Positions 17,957 to 26,264 of a stretch of 64,000 nucleotides of DNA are shown here, piece by piece. Where the stretch lies: the NCBI RefSeq assembly GCF_001007875.1, contig NZ_CP011412.1:248001-312000 (forward strand), written 5' to 3'. The DNA is from Sedimenticola thiotaurini. GTDB lineage: Bacteria > Pseudomonadota > Gammaproteobacteria > Chromatiales > Chromatiaceae. The notes beneath the pieces are model-generated. The model saw nothing but the letters and a program-made list of their open reading frames with translations, searched no databases and was not told the DNA's origin. The number at the start of each line of letters is the position of its first letter. Position 1 is the first letter of the stretch. Position numbers and translations under genes: made by a program.

Positions 17957-19098
17957 GACTGCTGCATACCGCCGACTGGCATATCGGCCGCCAGTTGCAC
18001 AATCTCTCCCTGCTCGATGAGCAGCGCCATGCCCTGCAGCAGATCACCGATCTGGTCGAAGCGCGGCAGGTGGACGTGGTACTGGTGGCGGGGGATATCT
18101 ACGACCGCTCGGTACCACCAGCGGCGGCCGTGGCGCTGCTGGATGAGGTGCTTAGCCGTATCTGCCTGGAACTGGGCGTGCCGGTGATCATGATTGCCGG
18201 TAACCATGACAGCCCGGAACGGCTGGCCTTTGGCGCCCGCCACCTGACCCGGGCCGGGTTGCATATCGTCGGCCACCTGCGCCCGGAACCGGAGCCGATC
18301 CTGCTCGGTAAACCGGGCCATGAAGTGGCCTTCTATGCCCTGCCGTATGCCGATCCCGCCAGCGTCCGCCAGCTGTTTGGCATCGAGGTGTCCAATCACG
18401 ACCAGGCGATGGCGTTTCTGACCGGCCAGATCCTGGCCCATAACGCCGGACGTTCACCCTGCGTGTTGCTGAGCCACTGTTTCGTGGCCGGCGGCGAGGC
18501 GTCGGAGTCGGAGCGGCCGCTGGCCATAGGCGGCGCCGAGTGGGTCTCCCCCGAGCACTTCAAGCCGTTCGATTACGTGGCCCTGGGCCATCTGCACGGT
18601 CGCCAGTTTCGCGGTGCGGAGCATATCCGTTATGCCGGCTCCATCCTCAAGTACTCCTTCTCCGAAACCCGTCACCACAAGTCGGTCACCCTGGTGGATC
18701 TGAATGATTCCGGCGTCACCCGGATCGAGCAGGTGGATATTCAACCCTTGCACGATATGCGTATCCTGGAGGGGGAACTGGCAACCCTGCTGGCCCAGGG
18801 TGCGGATGATCCGCAGCGGGAGGACTATCTGCTGGTACGTCTCAGCGACAGTCACGCCATTCTGGATATCATGGGCAAGCTGCGCCAGGTCTATCCCAAC
18901 GTGCTGCACCTGGAGCGTCCCGGACTGATGGCCAACGGTGAGCAGCGCACCTTGCATCGGGAGCAGCTGAAACGGGGTGAGCTGGCACTGTTTGATGATT
19001 TCTACCAGCAGGTCCGGGGTGAAAACCTGACGCCGGAACAGCGAAGCCTGATCGCCGACCTGCTGGAGCAGATCCACCAGGAAGAGGGGGGCGGCTGA
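17953..19098 (+). CDS. sbcD: Exonuclease SbcD subunit
   Basis: The Mre11-like nuclease of the SbcCD complex, which opens hairpins and processes protein-blocked DNA ends. It has 381 residues, close to the family norm. All metallophosphatase motifs are present: TADWHIG near residue 6, GDIYDRS near 48, AGNHDS near 82, LSHCF near 178 and GHLHG near 218. The ATG at 17953 overlaps the TGA of the upstream pump gene and puts the first motif at the usual distance from the N-terminus, so it is preferred over an upstream in-frame start at 17932. sbcC follows with no real gap. Confidence 0.97.
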   Translation: MRLLHTADWHIGRQLHNLSLLDEQRHALQQITDLVEARQVDVVLVAGDIYDRSVPPAAAVALLDEVLSRICLELGVPVIMIAGNHDSPERLAFGARHLTRAGLHIVGHLRPEPEPILLGKPGHEVAFYALPYADPASVRQLFGIEVSNHDQAMAFLTGQILAHNAGRSPCVLLSHCFVAGGEASESERPLAIGGAEWVSPEHFKPFDYVALGHLHGRQFRGAEHIRYAGSILKYSFSETRHHKSVTLVDLNDSGVTRIEQVDIQPLHDMRILEGELATLLAQGADDPQREDYLLVRLSDSHAILDIMGKLRQVYPNVLHLERPGLMANGEQRTLHREQLKRGELALFDDFYQQVRGENLTPEQRSLIADLLEQIHQEEGGG

Positions 19099-19099
19099 G

Positions 19100-22000
19100 A
19101 TGCGCCCTCTGAGCCTTACCCTGTCCGCCTTCGGGCCGTTCCAGGATGTGCAGACCATCCCGTTCGATCAGTTGGGGGATAGTCCCCTGTTTCTGATCAA
19201 CGGCCCGACCGGCTCCGGTAAGACCACCATCCTGGATGCCATCTGTTTTGCGCTCTATGGCCGCACCACCGGTAACGAGCGGGAGGGCAGCCAGATGCGC
19301 TGCGACCACGCCGCGCCGGACACCCTGACCGAGGTGATCTTCAGCTTCGAACTGGCCGGACGACGCTACCGCATCCGGCGGGTACCGGAACAGCAGCGGC
19401 CCAAGGCCCGGGGCGAGGGCACCACCACTCAGTCCACCGAGGCGCAGCTCTGGGTCATCGGGCCGAACGGGGAGGAGCGTCTGCTGGTACCGAACAAGGT
19501 GACCGAGGCGAACCGGGAGATTGAACAGCTCACCGGGTTGAACGTGGATCAGTTTCGCCAGGTCATGGTGCTGCCCCAGGGCAAGTTCCGGGAGCTGCTG
19601 CTGGCGGAATCGAAACAGCGGGAGGAGATCTTCAGTCAGCTGTTCCAGACCCGCATCTACAGACAACTGGAGGAGCGTCTGAAGAGCCAGTCAGCGGAGA
19701 TCCGGCACCGGGTGGAGCAGGTACGGGAGTCCCGGCAAACCATTCTGCACAGTGTGGATCTGGAGCAGCCGGAACAGATTGAACAGGCCCGCCAGGAGTT
19801 GCAACCGGAGCTGGAGCGGGCCGCCCGGAAACGGAAGGAGGCGGAGCAGCAGCACAGCGAAGCGTTGGCTGCACTGGAGCGGGGACGGCATCTGCAGGAG
19901 GATTTTAACCGGCTGGCCGATCTGCAACAGCAGGCGACCACCCTGCATCAGCGGCAGGGAGAGATCGATGCCTGGCGACAGCAACTCGATCTGGCCCAGC
20001 AGGCCGAACGGCTCAAGCCGCTGTTTGATCAATACAGCGCCGCCGATCGCCTGCGACAGGATTCAGTGAGGAGGCAACAGCAGGCACTGGATGCTCTGGC
20101 GCAGGCCAAGCAGGGGCTGCTGGCTGCTGAGGCAGCGTTGGAAAAACAGCAGGCGTCCGCCGCAACCCTGGATAAGCTGAAAGCCCAGCTGACCAGGCTG
20201 CAGAGTTACCGGCAACGTGCCACGCGGCTGGATGAAGCGACCGACAAGCAGCAACGGGCAGAACTGGACGCAGGCAAGACCAGCGACGCCCTGTCACACA
20301 AACAGACGAAACTGGATCAGTCTATCCGGCAACAGGAGCAGCTCGATAAGAAGCGCCAGGCGCAGCAGGCACAACTCGACCAGTTGCAAGATGCGCCACT
20401 GCAACAGCAGCAGGTAAAAGAGCAGTTGCGGGATCGGCGGGTGCTGGAGCAGACGCGGCTCGATCTGTTGAATCTCAATCAACAACTGCAGCAGGATGAA
20501 CAGACCGGCAAGCAGCTGGCTGCCGAACATACCACGGCCCAGGCAAAAGCCCGTCACATGGAGCTGGACTGGCACCGGGGGCAGGCGGCACTGTTGGCCC
20601 GGGAGTTGAAGCTGGATCAGCCCTGTCCGGTCTGCGGCAGTCTGGAGCACCCGGCGCCGGCCCGGTCCGACAGCGACCTGCCGGATCAGGAGGCCCTGGA
20701 ACAGGCACGTCAGGCGGTGCAGATGCTTCAGGATCAGTTAACCCGGCAGCGCGAGAGCTACGCCAGCAAAAAGAGCGAGCTGAAAACCCTGGTCGCCAGG
20801 ATAGGGGAGCTGGAGCAGCAACTCGGGACGGTCAAGGATGAACCCCTGGTGCAACTCACCGAGCGGGCAAAACAGTTGAGCGGGTCGGTGCAGCGTCTGG
20901 AAACGGTCCGCCAACAGCTGCAACAGATCGAAGCCAGCGAGCGGACCTTGAAACAGAATACCGCACAACTCCGTACGGAACTGGCCGCACTGAATGAACA
21001 GTTGATGAAGCAGCAGGCCGAGGTGGCCGCCGCCCGCAGCGAGTTACAGGCGGCCGAACAGGAGTTACCCGCCGTCTACCGGGAGCCGGGTGCGCTGGCG
21101 CAGGCGATCAAAGATTGTGAGATCCAGATTGCCGGCCTGGAACAGGCCATTGAACAGGCCCGTGCCGACCACCAGCGGGCCAGCAGCGAGCGGGCCGCTG
21201 CCGAAGCGGCCTGCCAGTCGGCCACGCAAACCCGGGCGTCGGCGGAGGCGGATGCGCAACAGGCCAGCGAGCGGTGGCGTGGGGCGTTGAATACCGCTCC
21301 CTTTGAGAGCCCGGAGGCGTTTACCCAAGCCCTGATGACCGATCAGCAGCAGTTGGAACTGCGCCAGCAAGTGGATGGTTATGAGCAGGCCAGTCAACGG
21401 ATTGCCGGCGCCTTGCAGCAGCAACAGACAGCCCTGGAGGGTAAGTCGCCACCGGATATCCCGGCCCTGGAGCAGCAACTTAGCAGTGCGGTGGCGCTGC
21501 GAAACAGTGCCGATCAGGCGTGGCGCGAACTGGACAAACGACAGGACCAGCTACAACGGGCGGCGGCGCAGCTGGCGGAAAACCAGCGTCAGCATCAGGC
21601 CCTGGAACAGGAGTACGCCGTGGTGGGGACCCTGAGTGATGTGGCCAATGGCCAGGTCGGTGACAAGATCAGCCTGCAACGTTTCGTACTCAGTGTACTG
21701 CTGGATGACGTGCTGCTGGAGGCGAGTCGACGTCTGCACCTGATGAGCAAAGGTCGCTATCAGCTGTTACGCAAAAATGAGCGGGCCAAGGGCAACCGGG
21801 CCTCCGGACTGGATCTGGAAGTGGAGGATGCCTACACCGGCAAATGCCGGCCCGTCGCCACCCTGTCCGGTGGTGAGAGTTTTCTGGCCGCGCTGTCGCT
21901 GGCGCTGGGACTCTCCGATGTGGTGCAGGCCTACTCCGGTGGCATCCGACTCGACACCCTGTTTATCGACGAGGGTTTTGGCTCGCTCGACCCCGAATCC

Positions 22001-22156
22001 CTCGACCTGGCGATCCGCGCTCTGATCGATCTGCAAGCATCCGGTCGCATGATCGGTATCATCTCCCACGTCGCGGAGTTGAAAGAGCAGATGTCGCTGC
22101 GCCTGGATATCCAGACCAGCCGGCAGGGGAGTCAGGTACGTCTCGTCACTCAATGA
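19100..22156 (+). CDS. sbcC: Exonuclease SbcC subunit (SMC-like ATPase)
   Basis: Rad50-like ATPase partner of SbcD, 1018 residues. The ATP head is split: Walker A in GPTGSGKTTILDAICFALYG near residue 35, and the signature LSGGESFLAALSLALGL plus Walker B FIDEGFGSLDPE near 920-965. Between them run two long Gln/Ala/Glu-rich coiled coils with the zinc hook CPVCG at the apex near residue 510, which joins two SbcC molecules. The start lies one base after the sbcD stop, so the two are made together. The coiled-coil region is unusually glutamine-rich (many CAG/CAA runs) but otherwise normal. Confidence 0.97.
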   Translation: MRPLSLTLSAFGPFQDVQTIPFDQLGDSPLFLINGPTGSGKTTILDAICFALYGRTTGNEREGSQMRCDHAAPDTLTEVIFSFELAGRRYRIRRVPEQQRPKARGEGTTTQSTEAQLWVIGPNGEERLLVPNKVTEANREIEQLTGLNVDQFRQVMVLPQGKFRELLLAESKQREEIFSQLFQTRIYRQLEERLKSQSAEIRHRVEQVRESRQTILHSVDLEQPEQIEQARQELQPELERAARKRKEAEQQHSEALAALERGRHLQEDFNRLADLQQQATTLHQRQGEIDAWRQQLDLAQQAERLKPLFDQYSAADRLRQDSVRRQQQALDALAQAKQGLLAAEAALEKQQASAATLDKLKAQLTRLQSYRQRATRLDEATDKQQRAELDAGKTSDALSHKQTKLDQSIRQQEQLDKKRQAQQAQLDQLQDAPLQQQQVKEQLRDRRVLEQTRLDLLNLNQQLQQDEQTGKQLAAEHTTAQAKARHMELDWHRGQAALLARELKLDQPCPVCGSLEHPAPARSDSDLPDQEALEQARQAVQMLQDQLTRQRESYASKKSELKTLVARIGELEQQLGTVKDEPLVQLTERAKQLSGSVQRLETVRQQLQQIEASERTLKQNTAQLRTELAALNEQLMKQQAEVAAARSELQAAEQELPAVYREPGALAQAIKDCEIQIAGLEQAIEQARADHQRASSERAAAEAACQSATQTRASAEADAQQASERWRGALNTAPFESPEAFTQALMTDQQQLELRQQVDGYEQASQRIAGALQQQQTALEGKSPPDIPALEQQLSSAVALRNSADQAWRELDKRQDQLQRAAAQLAENQRQHQALEQEYAVVGTLSDVANGQVGDKISLQRFVLSVLLDDVLLEASRRLHLMSKGRYQLLRKNERAKGNRASGLDLEVEDAYTGKCRPVATLSGGESFLAALSLALGLSDVVQAYSGGIRLDTLFIDEGFGSLDPESLDLAIRALIDLQASGRMIGIISHVAELKEQMSLRLDIQTSRQGSQVRLVTQ

Positions 22157-22271
22157 ATATGGCAGCGCCAGCCCGAACAGGGAACTGTTCTACAATGGAG
22201 TAACCGGGCGGATGGATTAATCGAGTGGGGTCAGCGCGTCTGATCCCGAATGGATGGAGAGAGGTGTGATC

Positions 22272-22610
22272 ATGAACAGATTATGGATAGGGGTGCTACT
22301 GCTGGCCATGACTATGGGCACAGCCATGGCGGCTGCCGGTGTCACAGTGATCAGCAACAACGGCGTTAACGGCGCCTGGATTGGCTATGACGATGGCAGT
22401 GTACGTTTCTGCAATGGAGGTGGGGGTACTGCGGTGCCGTTCTGGACCACCTGCGCCGGTGTGCTGGAAGCCAATGGCTCCGCCGTCACCGACATCAGCA
22501 CCAACGACCATCGCGCATGGATCGGGCATGCCAATGGCGGGTTGCGCTATTGCAAAGACAGCGGCAGCGATCAGAATCCGGAGACGGAGTGTGTCGATGT
22601 CCAGCCGTGA
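22272..22610 (+). CDS. Secreted small protein with duplicated AWIG motif, unknown
   Basis: A 112-residue exported protein. A signal peptide covers about residues 1-21 (LWIGVLLLAMTMGTAMAAA). The mature part is built of two similar units: GAWIGYDDGSVRFC with a following Cys, and RAWIGHANGGLRYC with a following Cys. Each thus has two cysteines about 14 residues apart that could form a disulfide, and a beta-rich, Asn/Gly-rich character. The ATG at 22272 is chosen because GGAGAGAGG precedes it; an in-frame start at 22254 adds six residues. I do not recognise a named family. The next gene begins in the same frame five codons after its stop. Confidence 0.7.
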   Translation: MNRLWIGVLLLAMTMGTAMAAAGVTVISNNGVNGAWIGYDDGSVRFCNGGGGTAVPFWTTCAGVLEANGSAVTDISTNDHRAWIGHANGGLRYCKDSGSDQNPETECVDVQP

Positions 22611-22622
22611 GCGGGTGGCCCA

Positions 22623-22949
22623 TTGGTAAAGCTGCCCCACAGTCTGCGGGACTGGTCCAGTAACAGATTCGAGCAGTCGCTGAAAACGGAGCTGCTTGCC
22701 CTGCCGTTGAACAACCTGCCGCTGCAACAGGCGACCCGGGGTGGTTATGTGGATGGTTCGAATCTCCAGATCACCCTGTTGCAGCAGTCGGCGACGCCGA
22801 CACAACTGCAGGTCAAGGTGGGAGTGTTTTTCAACGAGATCATTGTCGGTTGCAGTTGTGGCGATGATCCGGTCAACGAGCCCATCTATTGTGAAATGCA
22901 CATCACTATCGACCGGCGAACCGGGGCCTCCCTGTTCGAGCTAATGTAA
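22623..22949 (+). CDS. Small conserved protein of unknown function
   Basis: A 108-residue cytosolic protein with no signal peptide or membrane segment. The body has an alpha-helical start (LPHSLRDWSSNRFEQSLKTE), a beta-rich centre (KVGVFFNEIIVGCSCGDDP) with a Cys-Ser-Cys pair, and the end EMHITIDRRTGASLFEL. The pattern feels like a known uncharacterised proteobacterial family, but I cannot name it. The only start is TTG at 22623. The frame is the same as in the preceding secreted protein and is separated from it only by TGA and four codons, so either translational reinitiation or two independent genes is possible. Confidence 0.6.
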   Translation: MVKLPHSLRDWSSNRFEQSLKTELLALPLNNLPLQQATRGGYVDGSNLQITLLQQSATPTQLQVKVGVFFNEIIVGCSCGDDPVNEPIYCEMHITIDRRTGASLFELM

Positions 22950-23178
22950 TGCTCTATCGCTACCTCTTTCGGCTGAAAGTTGTAATCATCCACTGGCCGG
23001 TGCAGATGAGGTGGCTGTACAACAGTTCGCGCCTTCTGCAAAATGGCCAAGGTTTCCCAATGTTCGAATAGCCCTTGCGTCGAAAAACGCAACGCCCATT
23101 GTGCACCGATGGGACGCACTATCCTTTCGCTGCGGATTGTCCCATATGTCTGGTGTTGGCCGTAGGAGTAGTAAATTC
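22950..23178. other. Unassigned stretch at the start of the accessory patch
   Basis: 229 bases between two small genes. Short open stretches exist in several frames but none has a ribosome site or a recognisable product. From here to about 25.1 kb base use shifts towards AT compared with the flanks. Confidence 0.35.
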
Positions 23179-23634
23179 ATGGATAGCGCGTTATTTGTTG
23201 TAATATCGCTAATTGGTATTAGCACTGTTGTCGTGGTCGGCGACGTTATGTATGTCGGCTTTTGGTATTATATTGCGCTTCCTGCCGTTGCATATCTTTT
23301 AGCAATAACTATAAAGCCAAAACCACTCTTTTTGACTGCGGTTAGCTTTGCCATACTGGCCACGTACATCCCCTATTTCTACCACAACCTATTCACGGAA
23401 CACCCTGAAGGGCTGCTGGGCCTGGGTCACCTGCTTTCCTTGCCAGGATTGGCAGTAGGTATTGTCTTGACAGGGTTATGGTTGAAAAGTAGCGCCTTAA
23501 ACCCCTTTGGAATATTTGCGGTGGGTTCTACAGGTGTGTTTGCGGGCTTTCTTATAAATCAATTTATAGTATGTAATTCTGTTATGTATTGCGGTAATTT
23601 GACTTGGCCGTTTGGGCTGCTGTCAGGCGGATAA
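23179..23634 (+). CDS. Small integral membrane protein, unknown
   Basis: About 151 residues with four or so predicted membrane helices: residues 4-20 (LFVVISLIGISTVVVVG), 25-45, 50-70 and 85-105, then a last hydrophobic stretch around 115-140. The ATG at 23179 follows GGAG with a long 11-base gap and begins directly with a membrane helix. An upstream in-frame reading exists but looks like non-coding sequence. Codon use is more AT-rich than in the neighbours. It lies just before an ankyrin gene, a context often seen for accessory or immunity-type genes, but no function can be given. Confidence 0.6.
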   Translation: MDSALFVVISLIGISTVVVVGDVMYVGFWYYIALPAVAYLLAITIKPKPLFLTAVSFAILATYIPYFYHNLFTEHPEGLLGLGHLLSLPGLAVGIVLTGLWLKSSALNPFGIFAVGSTGVFAGFLINQFIVCNSVMYCGNLTWPFGLLSGG

Positions 23635-23730
23635 CAGGGTGCTTGTTTGGATTTAAATATTGCCGACTTTGTTGGTGTCGAACGGCCTGGCTGTTAATCA
23701 ATAAGTAGTTATAAAAAGGAAGTATTAGGT

Positions 23731-24489
23731 GTGATTCATTCTATCCACGATGCCATTTTTGATGGCGATATAGACCGGGTGAGATCTATCTTGGATGCCG
23801 GTATCAATATGGAGGAAAAAAACAGTGATGGTGATACTCCGCTCCTGACTTGTTGTACCTACAGGCCGCTTGCAGAGGTCATGGCGTTGTTAATCGATCA
23901 GGGTGCCGATATTAATGCGCGTAACGCCAAAGGGGAGAGTGCCTTATCTATAGCGGTAGGGAAAAAGAATGGGCCTGTCATAGATATCCTGCTTAAACAC
24001 AATGCGGAAGTGAATGTCATTAGTGATGATGGACAGACGCCACTGTTCCGGGCTGCCTATAAGAATCTGGTGGAATATGCTAAAGAGATGCTTCGCCGGG
24101 GAGCCGATCCGAACCTGAATCCGCGTAATCCTGAAGACGGTACCTCGTTGCTTTGGGCGGCGGGTACAGGTGATCTGGAGCTTGTGGAAATGTTGTTGTG
24201 TCATGGGGCCGAGATCAACGCGCCGGGTGTATTGCATTCAACGATTAAACATATCCATATTATGGAGTATCTGATCAGGGAAGGGGCGGACGTTAATAAA
24301 AAAGGGGCCTGGGGCTCAACGGCGCTGCATATGGCTGCGTATAAATGTGAAAAAGAGGTGGTAGAACTTCTCACAAATAGTGGTGCAGATATTCAAATCA
24401 AAGATGATAAAGAGGGACAAACACCTTATGAGTGGGCGCTTGATGGGGAGTGTGAGTGTCAAACTATTCGAGACCTATTAAAAATATGA
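23731..24489 (+). CDS. Ankyrin repeat protein
   Basis: A 252-residue soluble protein made almost entirely of ankyrin repeats: six to seven units of about 33 residues with the usual GxTPL and hydrophobic LL..GAD/N patterns (for example DGDTPLLTCC, LLIDQGADINARNAKGES, DGQTPLFRAA, MLRRGADPNLN, GSTALHMAAYK). There is no signal peptide, so it is probably cytoplasmic and binds a partner protein. The start is GTG at 23731. Ankyrin proteins of this kind often serve as immunity factors or host-interaction proteins; no toxin gene is seen next to it. Together with the next gene it makes an ankyrin pair in the AT-richer patch. Confidence 0.85.
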   Translation: MIHSIHDAIFDGDIDRVRSILDAGINMEEKNSDGDTPLLTCCTYRPLAEVMALLIDQGADINARNAKGESALSIAVGKKNGPVIDILLKHNAEVNVISDDGQTPLFRAAYKNLVEYAKEMLRRGADPNLNPRNPEDGTSLLWAAGTGDLELVEMLLCHGAEINAPGVLHSTIKHIHIMEYLIREGADVNKKGAWGSTALHMAAYKCEKEVVELLTNSGADIQIKDDKEGQTPYEWALDGECECQTIRDLLKI

Positions 24490-24622
24490 CGAAGGTCATG
24501 AAATAGGCTATAGCCTGCCGCGCTCTGGTTGACTCCCTGAACAGATTGATTAGGGTAGTCAACCTGTAAAACACAGGCTCGAACACGCCACTCGAATATG
24601 GAAGCGAATGCAAGGAGGCCTC

Positions 24623-25090
24623 TTGAAGAATATTCTACTCGCCGCGTTACTTTGTATGGCTGTAATGCATAGCTGGGCATCGCCCGGAAGTCTTCGTTCC
24701 GTCGGATTAGAGGCAAGCGGAAAAGATGGTTGCTATCTTTCTGATGGGGAGAGGTTAGTGGGTCCCACCATTGGCCTGATGGTCGATGCTTACGATCACC
24801 ATCCAAGGCTGCCAAATCAAGTGATAGTCGCAGTAATGCAAACGGCAATTGATGCAGGATGTAACCTGAACGAACCAAATGCCGTCGGTCTATCACCACT
24901 GAACGCGGCGATTTTGCTGAATCATCCGAGATTGGTAAGACTGCTGTTAAGGAATGGAGCAAACCCAAGGCTTAAAATCGAAAGTCCGAAAGAGTTTATT
25001 GATGGAAAAGATTCATTTGGCCTCTATGAGTTCTTGAAAACCAGAAAGGATATGTCCAGAATCGGTGAGGAGCTTGCCGGGTACAGGTAG
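24623..25090 (+). CDS. Exported ankyrin-like protein
   Basis: About 155 residues. A signal peptide (KNILLAALLCMAVMHSWA) is followed by a mature region with two ankyrin-like units (AIDAGCNLNEPNAVGLSPLN, then AAILLNHPRLVRLLLRNGAN). TTG at 24623 is taken as the start because AGGAGG ends four bases before it; an ATG at 24608 overlaps that ribosome site. It is probably periplasmic. It shares repeat type but not close sequence with the preceding ankyrin protein. A strong terminator follows at 25131. Function unknown. Confidence 0.7.
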   Translation: MKNILLAALLCMAVMHSWASPGSLRSVGLEASGKDGCYLSDGERLVGPTIGLMVDAYDHHPRLPNQVIVAVMQTAIDAGCNLNEPNAVGLSPLNAAILLNHPRLVRLLLRNGANPRLKIESPKEFIDGKDSFGLYEFLKTRKDMSRIGEELAGYR

Positions 25091-25130
25091 TCTCTGTCCC
25101 AAGCCGGGAGGCAATCTATCCTGGACGGTA

Positions 25131-25158
25131 AAAAGGCGGGCTTAGCCCCGCCTTTTTT
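25131..25158 (+). terminator. Rho-independent terminator
   Basis: An AAGGCGGG/CCCCGCCTT stem with a short TTAG-type loop and a run of six T's, 40 bases after the exported ankyrin-like gene. It closes the accessory patch. Confidence 0.9.
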
Positions 25159-25236
25159 GATTGTGGGTTATGCTAAGCACATTCGCGGTTAATCCGCACG
25201 GATTCACAATTAATGCTCCAACCGACAGGAGGAACT

Positions 25237-25908
25237 ATGGGCTGGAAAACCGATTATCGCTCTTTCTATTATGAGGGTGCTCCCGAGCCCGATGATCCGT
25301 TGCTTAATCCCCAGGAGACTGTACTGCTTACTATAGATATCCAGAATATCTATATGCAACTCGCCGATGATCCGGTACAGCGGACGCGCTGGTCTCCCTT
25401 TATCAAGCGAATGCGCGAGATAGTCATACCGACAGTACAAAAATTGCAAACGGGATTCCGCGCTCATGGCATGGATGTGCTGCATGCCCGTATCGCCTGT
25501 CTGCTTGACGATGGCCGGGATCGATCCCTGAGCCAGAAGAAGCCGGGTTGGAACTACCTGTTGCTGCCCAAAGATGAGCCGAGTTCCCAGATCGTCCCGG
25601 AGCTTTCTCCCCAGCCGGGTGAAGTAGTGGTGACCAAGACCACCGACAGTGCACTCACCGGCACCAACCTGCGCCTGATACTGCAGAATATGGGAGTCAA
25701 AAACGTCGTGATGACCGGTATCTTCACCGACCAGTGTGTCTCCTCCACGGTGCGCAGTCTGGCTGATGAGAGTTTTAACGTGATCGTCATTGAGGACGGC
25801 TGTGCCGCCGGTACGGAGCAACTGCATCGCCGGGAGCTGGAGATCATCAACATGATCTATTGTCAGGTGATGAGCAGTGATGAATTGCTGGAGATACTGG
25901 CCATCTAG
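25237..25908 (+). CDS. Isochorismatase-family cysteine hydrolase
   Basis: A 223-residue enzyme of the cysteine hydrolase superfamily (isochorismatases, nicotinamidases, biuret and ureidoacrylate hydrolases). The catalytic triad is visible: Asp in LLTIDIQN near residue 33, Lys in VVTKTTDSAL near 136, and the nucleophile Cys in GIFTDQCVSSTVR near 168. The family cis-peptide region sits just before the Cys. The start at 25237 has a perfect AGGAGG. It stands alone between a terminator and a chemoreceptor, so context gives no substrate hint. Confidence 0.88.
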   Translation: MGWKTDYRSFYYEGAPEPDDPLLNPQETVLLTIDIQNIYMQLADDPVQRTRWSPFIKRMREIVIPTVQKLQTGFRAHGMDVLHARIACLLDDGRDRSLSQKKPGWNYLLLPKDEPSSQIVPELSPQPGEVVVTKTTDSALTGTNLRLILQNMGVKNVVMTGIFTDQCVSSTVRSLADESFNVIVIEDGCAAGTEQLHRRELEIINMIYCQVMSSDELLEILAI

Positions 25909-26264
25909 CCGCCTTTCTGCTGCCGGACCCTATCCGGACATCGCCGCTACTGGTTATCCGTTTTATGCATGATTACCCCGGCCGGAATCTGCGGTGAGCG
26001 AGTCCTTATGTGCCAAGGAATAAAAGTATTGGCCCGGGGTTGAATATCGCTCCCTAACAATAGAAAACCGCTCAAGTGATCGGTTGCTCCGCCGATACCG
26101 GGTAAGGTTGATCGGTTTCTTTCATCGGGATCTTCCTGTGCCCGATTGAACCGCTTCAAGTGTCGGTTTCCACCGGCAGTCAACATACTGAAATTATCGA
26201 ATCAGTGCTGGATATTCAGCAATTGTCAAGTGCGGTCACGGATAGTATTACGGAGAGTTTTGCG
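25909..26264. other. Leader region of the chemoreceptor gene
   Basis: 356 bases without a gene. It holds a sigma-28 (FliA) promoter match at 26072-26098, listed separately, leaving an untranslated leader of about 160 bases. Nothing else is recognised. Confidence 0.5.
26072..26098 (+). promoter_or_regulatory. Sigma-28 (FliA) flagellar/chemotaxis promoter
   Basis: TCAAGTGA, an 11-base spacer, then GCCGATAC. The enteric FliA consensus is TAAAGTTT-N11-GCCGATAA, so the -10 matches 7 of 8, the -35 matches 5 of 8, and the spacing is exact. It points at the chemoreceptor gene starting at 26265. Confidence 0.65.
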
